Positions 14,563 to 15,763 of a DNA stretch of 15,763 nucleotides are shown here, piece by piece. This stretch comes from Gammaproteobacteria bacterium. Its GTDB lineage: Bacteria; Pseudomonadota; Gammaproteobacteria; Chromatiales; Chromatiaceae. The notes beneath the pieces were generated by a model. The model searched no databases, had not been told where the DNA came from, and saw only the letters and a program-made list of their open reading frames with translations. A program made the position numbers and the translations under genes. Within the stretch, counting starts at the first letter, position 1, and each line of letters begins with the position of its first letter. The stretch covers positions 1 to 15,763 of the forward strand of contig JAJRUY010000339.1 in the NCBI GenBank assembly GCA_024277555.1. The letters are read 5' to 3'.

Positions 14563-15528
14563 ATGTCACACAAGCACCCGATCATTGCGGTCACCGGCTC
14601 CTCTGGAGCGGGCACCACTACCTTCCGGCGAATTTTCGATGCCATTTTTCAGCGTGAGGGCATCACCGCCTTTCGTATCGACGGCAACGGTTTCCGGCGA
14701 TACGACCGCAAGGCCATGCGTCATTTTGTCGCCCAATCTATTGAACAGGGCAGCTGCCTGAGCCATTTTTCCCCGGAAGCCAATTTTCTCGACCGCCTGG
14801 AAGGGCTGTTTCGTGAGTATTCCCGCTCCGGCACCGGCCTGTGCCGCCGCTATGCAGAGAATGAAGAACTGGCCGAGGCCTATGATGTGCCTGTGGGCGC
14901 TTTTACTCCCTGGCAGGAGGTGCCCACGGGTACGGATCTGTTATTCTATGACGGCATGCATGGCGGCTGCGCGGAGAATTCCTGGAGCCAGCGGCAGATG
15001 TCCGCATCCCATAACCCGGTGATCATCAAGCGGCGCAAGAAGATGAAAAGCCGCAAGATACGCGGCATCGATATTGCCCAGTGGGTGGATCTGCTCATCG
15101 GCGTGGTACCGGTGGTAAACCTGGAGTGGATACAGAAAATCCACCGCGACACCCACCAGAAACATCACTCTCCAGAGTCCATCACCCACACCATCATGCG
15201 CCGTATGGCGGACTACATTACCTACATCACACCGCAGTTTTCCCTCACCGACATCAACTTCCAGCGCGTACCCCTGACTGACACCTCCAACCCGTTCGAG
15301 CTGCGGGAGATCCCTACGCTGGATGAAAGCATCGTGGTGATACGCTTCCGCGAGCCCAAACGCTTCTATTTTCCGGACTTGCTGAAGCAGATTGACGGCG
15401 CCTGGATGTCCAGGCGCAATACCATGGTGATTCCCGGCGGCCAGCTGGATCTGGCCATCAAGATCATCTGCACACCACTGGTACATGAGCTGTTACAGCG
15501 CTACCGGGATGCCCGGCAAGGAAAATAG
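14563..15528 (+). CDS. Phosphoribulokinase-family protein with altered active site
   Basis: 321 aa, about 30 longer than the roughly 290-residue bacterial PRKs. Canonical PRK phosphorylates ribulose 5-phosphate with ATP in the Calvin cycle. Conserved here: the P-loop GSSGAGTT (12-19), SHFSPEANF (67-75), NLEWIQKIHRD with K192 and D196, PQFSLTDINFQRVP, DTSNPF and a C-terminal VIPGG. Changed compared with R. sphaeroides or E. coli PRK: the catalytic-base position D42 is N42; H45 of the sugar-phosphate site is R45; the histidine of YVHDD/YLHxx (H100) is E99; the glutamate of YEGLHG (E131) is D130. About 25-30 extra residues, with a basic patch (IIKRRKKMKSRK), sit between GMHGG and VDLLIGVVP. The frame is intact and the gene has a good promoter, so it is not an obvious pseudogene. 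It could be a paralogue with another substrate, a regulator or a weak PRK. Confidence 0.85.
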   Translation: MSHKHPIIAVTGSSGAGTTTFRRIFDAIFQREGITAFRIDGNGFRRYDRKAMRHFVAQSIEQGSCLSHFSPEANFLDRLEGLFREYSRSGTGLCRRYAENEELAEAYDVPVGAFTPWQEVPTGTDLLFYDGMHGGCAENSWSQRQMSASHNPVIIKRRKKMKSRKIRGIDIAQWVDLLIGVVPVVNLEWIQKIHRDTHQKHHSPESITHTIMRRMADYITYITPQFSLTDINFQRVPLTDTSNPFELREIPTLDESIVVIRFREPKRFYFPDLLKQIDGAWMSRRNTMVIPGGQLDLAIKIICTPLVHELLQRYRDARQGK

Positions 15529-15637
15529 CCCTAACCCAGACATTTCACCAGGACACTGAAATAACGACATAAGATGCTGTTTTTATTAACCATTACATCT
15601 ATATTAGCAAAACGCAATATGCTACCGGGTGTTTGTT

Positions 15638-15761
15638 AAGTCCGCCCTTGCACCGATCTTGTTGCCCAGAGACGATATTTCTTCACTCATCAATAGCTTG
15701 GGCTATTGATTCGATCAGAAATTCGCCTCTGAACAACAATCTCGGCACAATCATCGGACTT
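15638..15761 (-). repeat. Long imperfect inverted repeat with 4-base loop
   Basis: Arms of about 60 bp run from AAGTCCG (15638-15644) to its complement CGGACTT (15755-15761), meeting at a perfect 9-bp stem ATCAATAGC / GCTATTGAT around TTGG (15698-15701). About 44 of 62 aligned columns match, including TTGTTG, CAGAG and ATTTCT blocks. Six mismatches become G-U pairs if the minus strand is transcribed and none if the plus strand is. It is unrelated in sequence to the three repeats above and may continue past the window. The rest of 15529-15763 shows no gene and no clear terminator for the gene before it. Confidence 0.6.
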
Positions 15762-15763
15762 CC

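Overview
The window is a moderately GC-rich, gene-dense bacterial segment. The gene families (NirB/NirD/NasA with NtrC and sigma-54 control, a class II aldolase, a phosphoribulokinase-family protein) suggest a gammaproteobacterium, plausibly a sulfur-oxidising or other chemolithoautotroph; that assignment is inference. No tRNA, rRNA, CRISPR array or transposase gene was seen.

Layout. (1) 1-6655, minus strand: a nitrate-assimilation operon read right to left as nirB, nirD, a cytoplasmic NasA-type molybdenum nitrate reductase, and a fused four-cluster ferredoxin / DmsC-type membrane anchor that runs off the left edge (it has no in-window stop). (2) 6656-7120: a divergent control region with two NtrC-like palindromes and one sigma-54 (-24/-12) promoter facing each way. 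(3) 7121-10335, plus strand: a NarK/NasA-family nitrate/nitrite transporter, a GNRA-capped intercistronic hairpin, and a PP2C phosphatase-Ser/Thr kinase fusion with a C-terminal membrane tail. (4) 10648-11829: a class II ketose-bisphosphate aldolase fused to a C-terminal Dabb domain. (5) 11894-13369, minus: a clade 3-like monofunctional haem catalase. (6) 13565-14161, minus: an exported single-domain rhodanese. (7) 14563-15528, plus: a phosphoribulokinase homologue with several changed active-site residues. (8) 15638-15761: a long imperfect inverted repeat reaching almost to the right edge.

How the genes work together: transporter, nitrate reductase and NirBD make a complete route from external nitrate to ammonium, apparently switched on by nitrogen limitation through NtrC/RpoN. 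The nitrate reductase probably takes electrons from the quinol pool through the fused iron-sulfur/membrane subunit. The kinase-phosphatase is likely a post-translational regulator of nitrate uptake or assimilation.

A family of small non-coding repeats with about 15-bp terminal inverted repeats and A/T-only 4-bp flanking repeats occurs three times: between nirD and nasA (nested in an older half copy), between the NtrC sites and the transporter promoter, and between the kinase and the aldolase. The most interesting leads are the altered phosphoribulokinase homologue, this MITE-like family and its placement in the regulatory region, the quinol-linked NasA arrangement, the aldolase-Dabb fusion, and the large right-edge palindrome whose mismatches are G-U compatible on one strand only.
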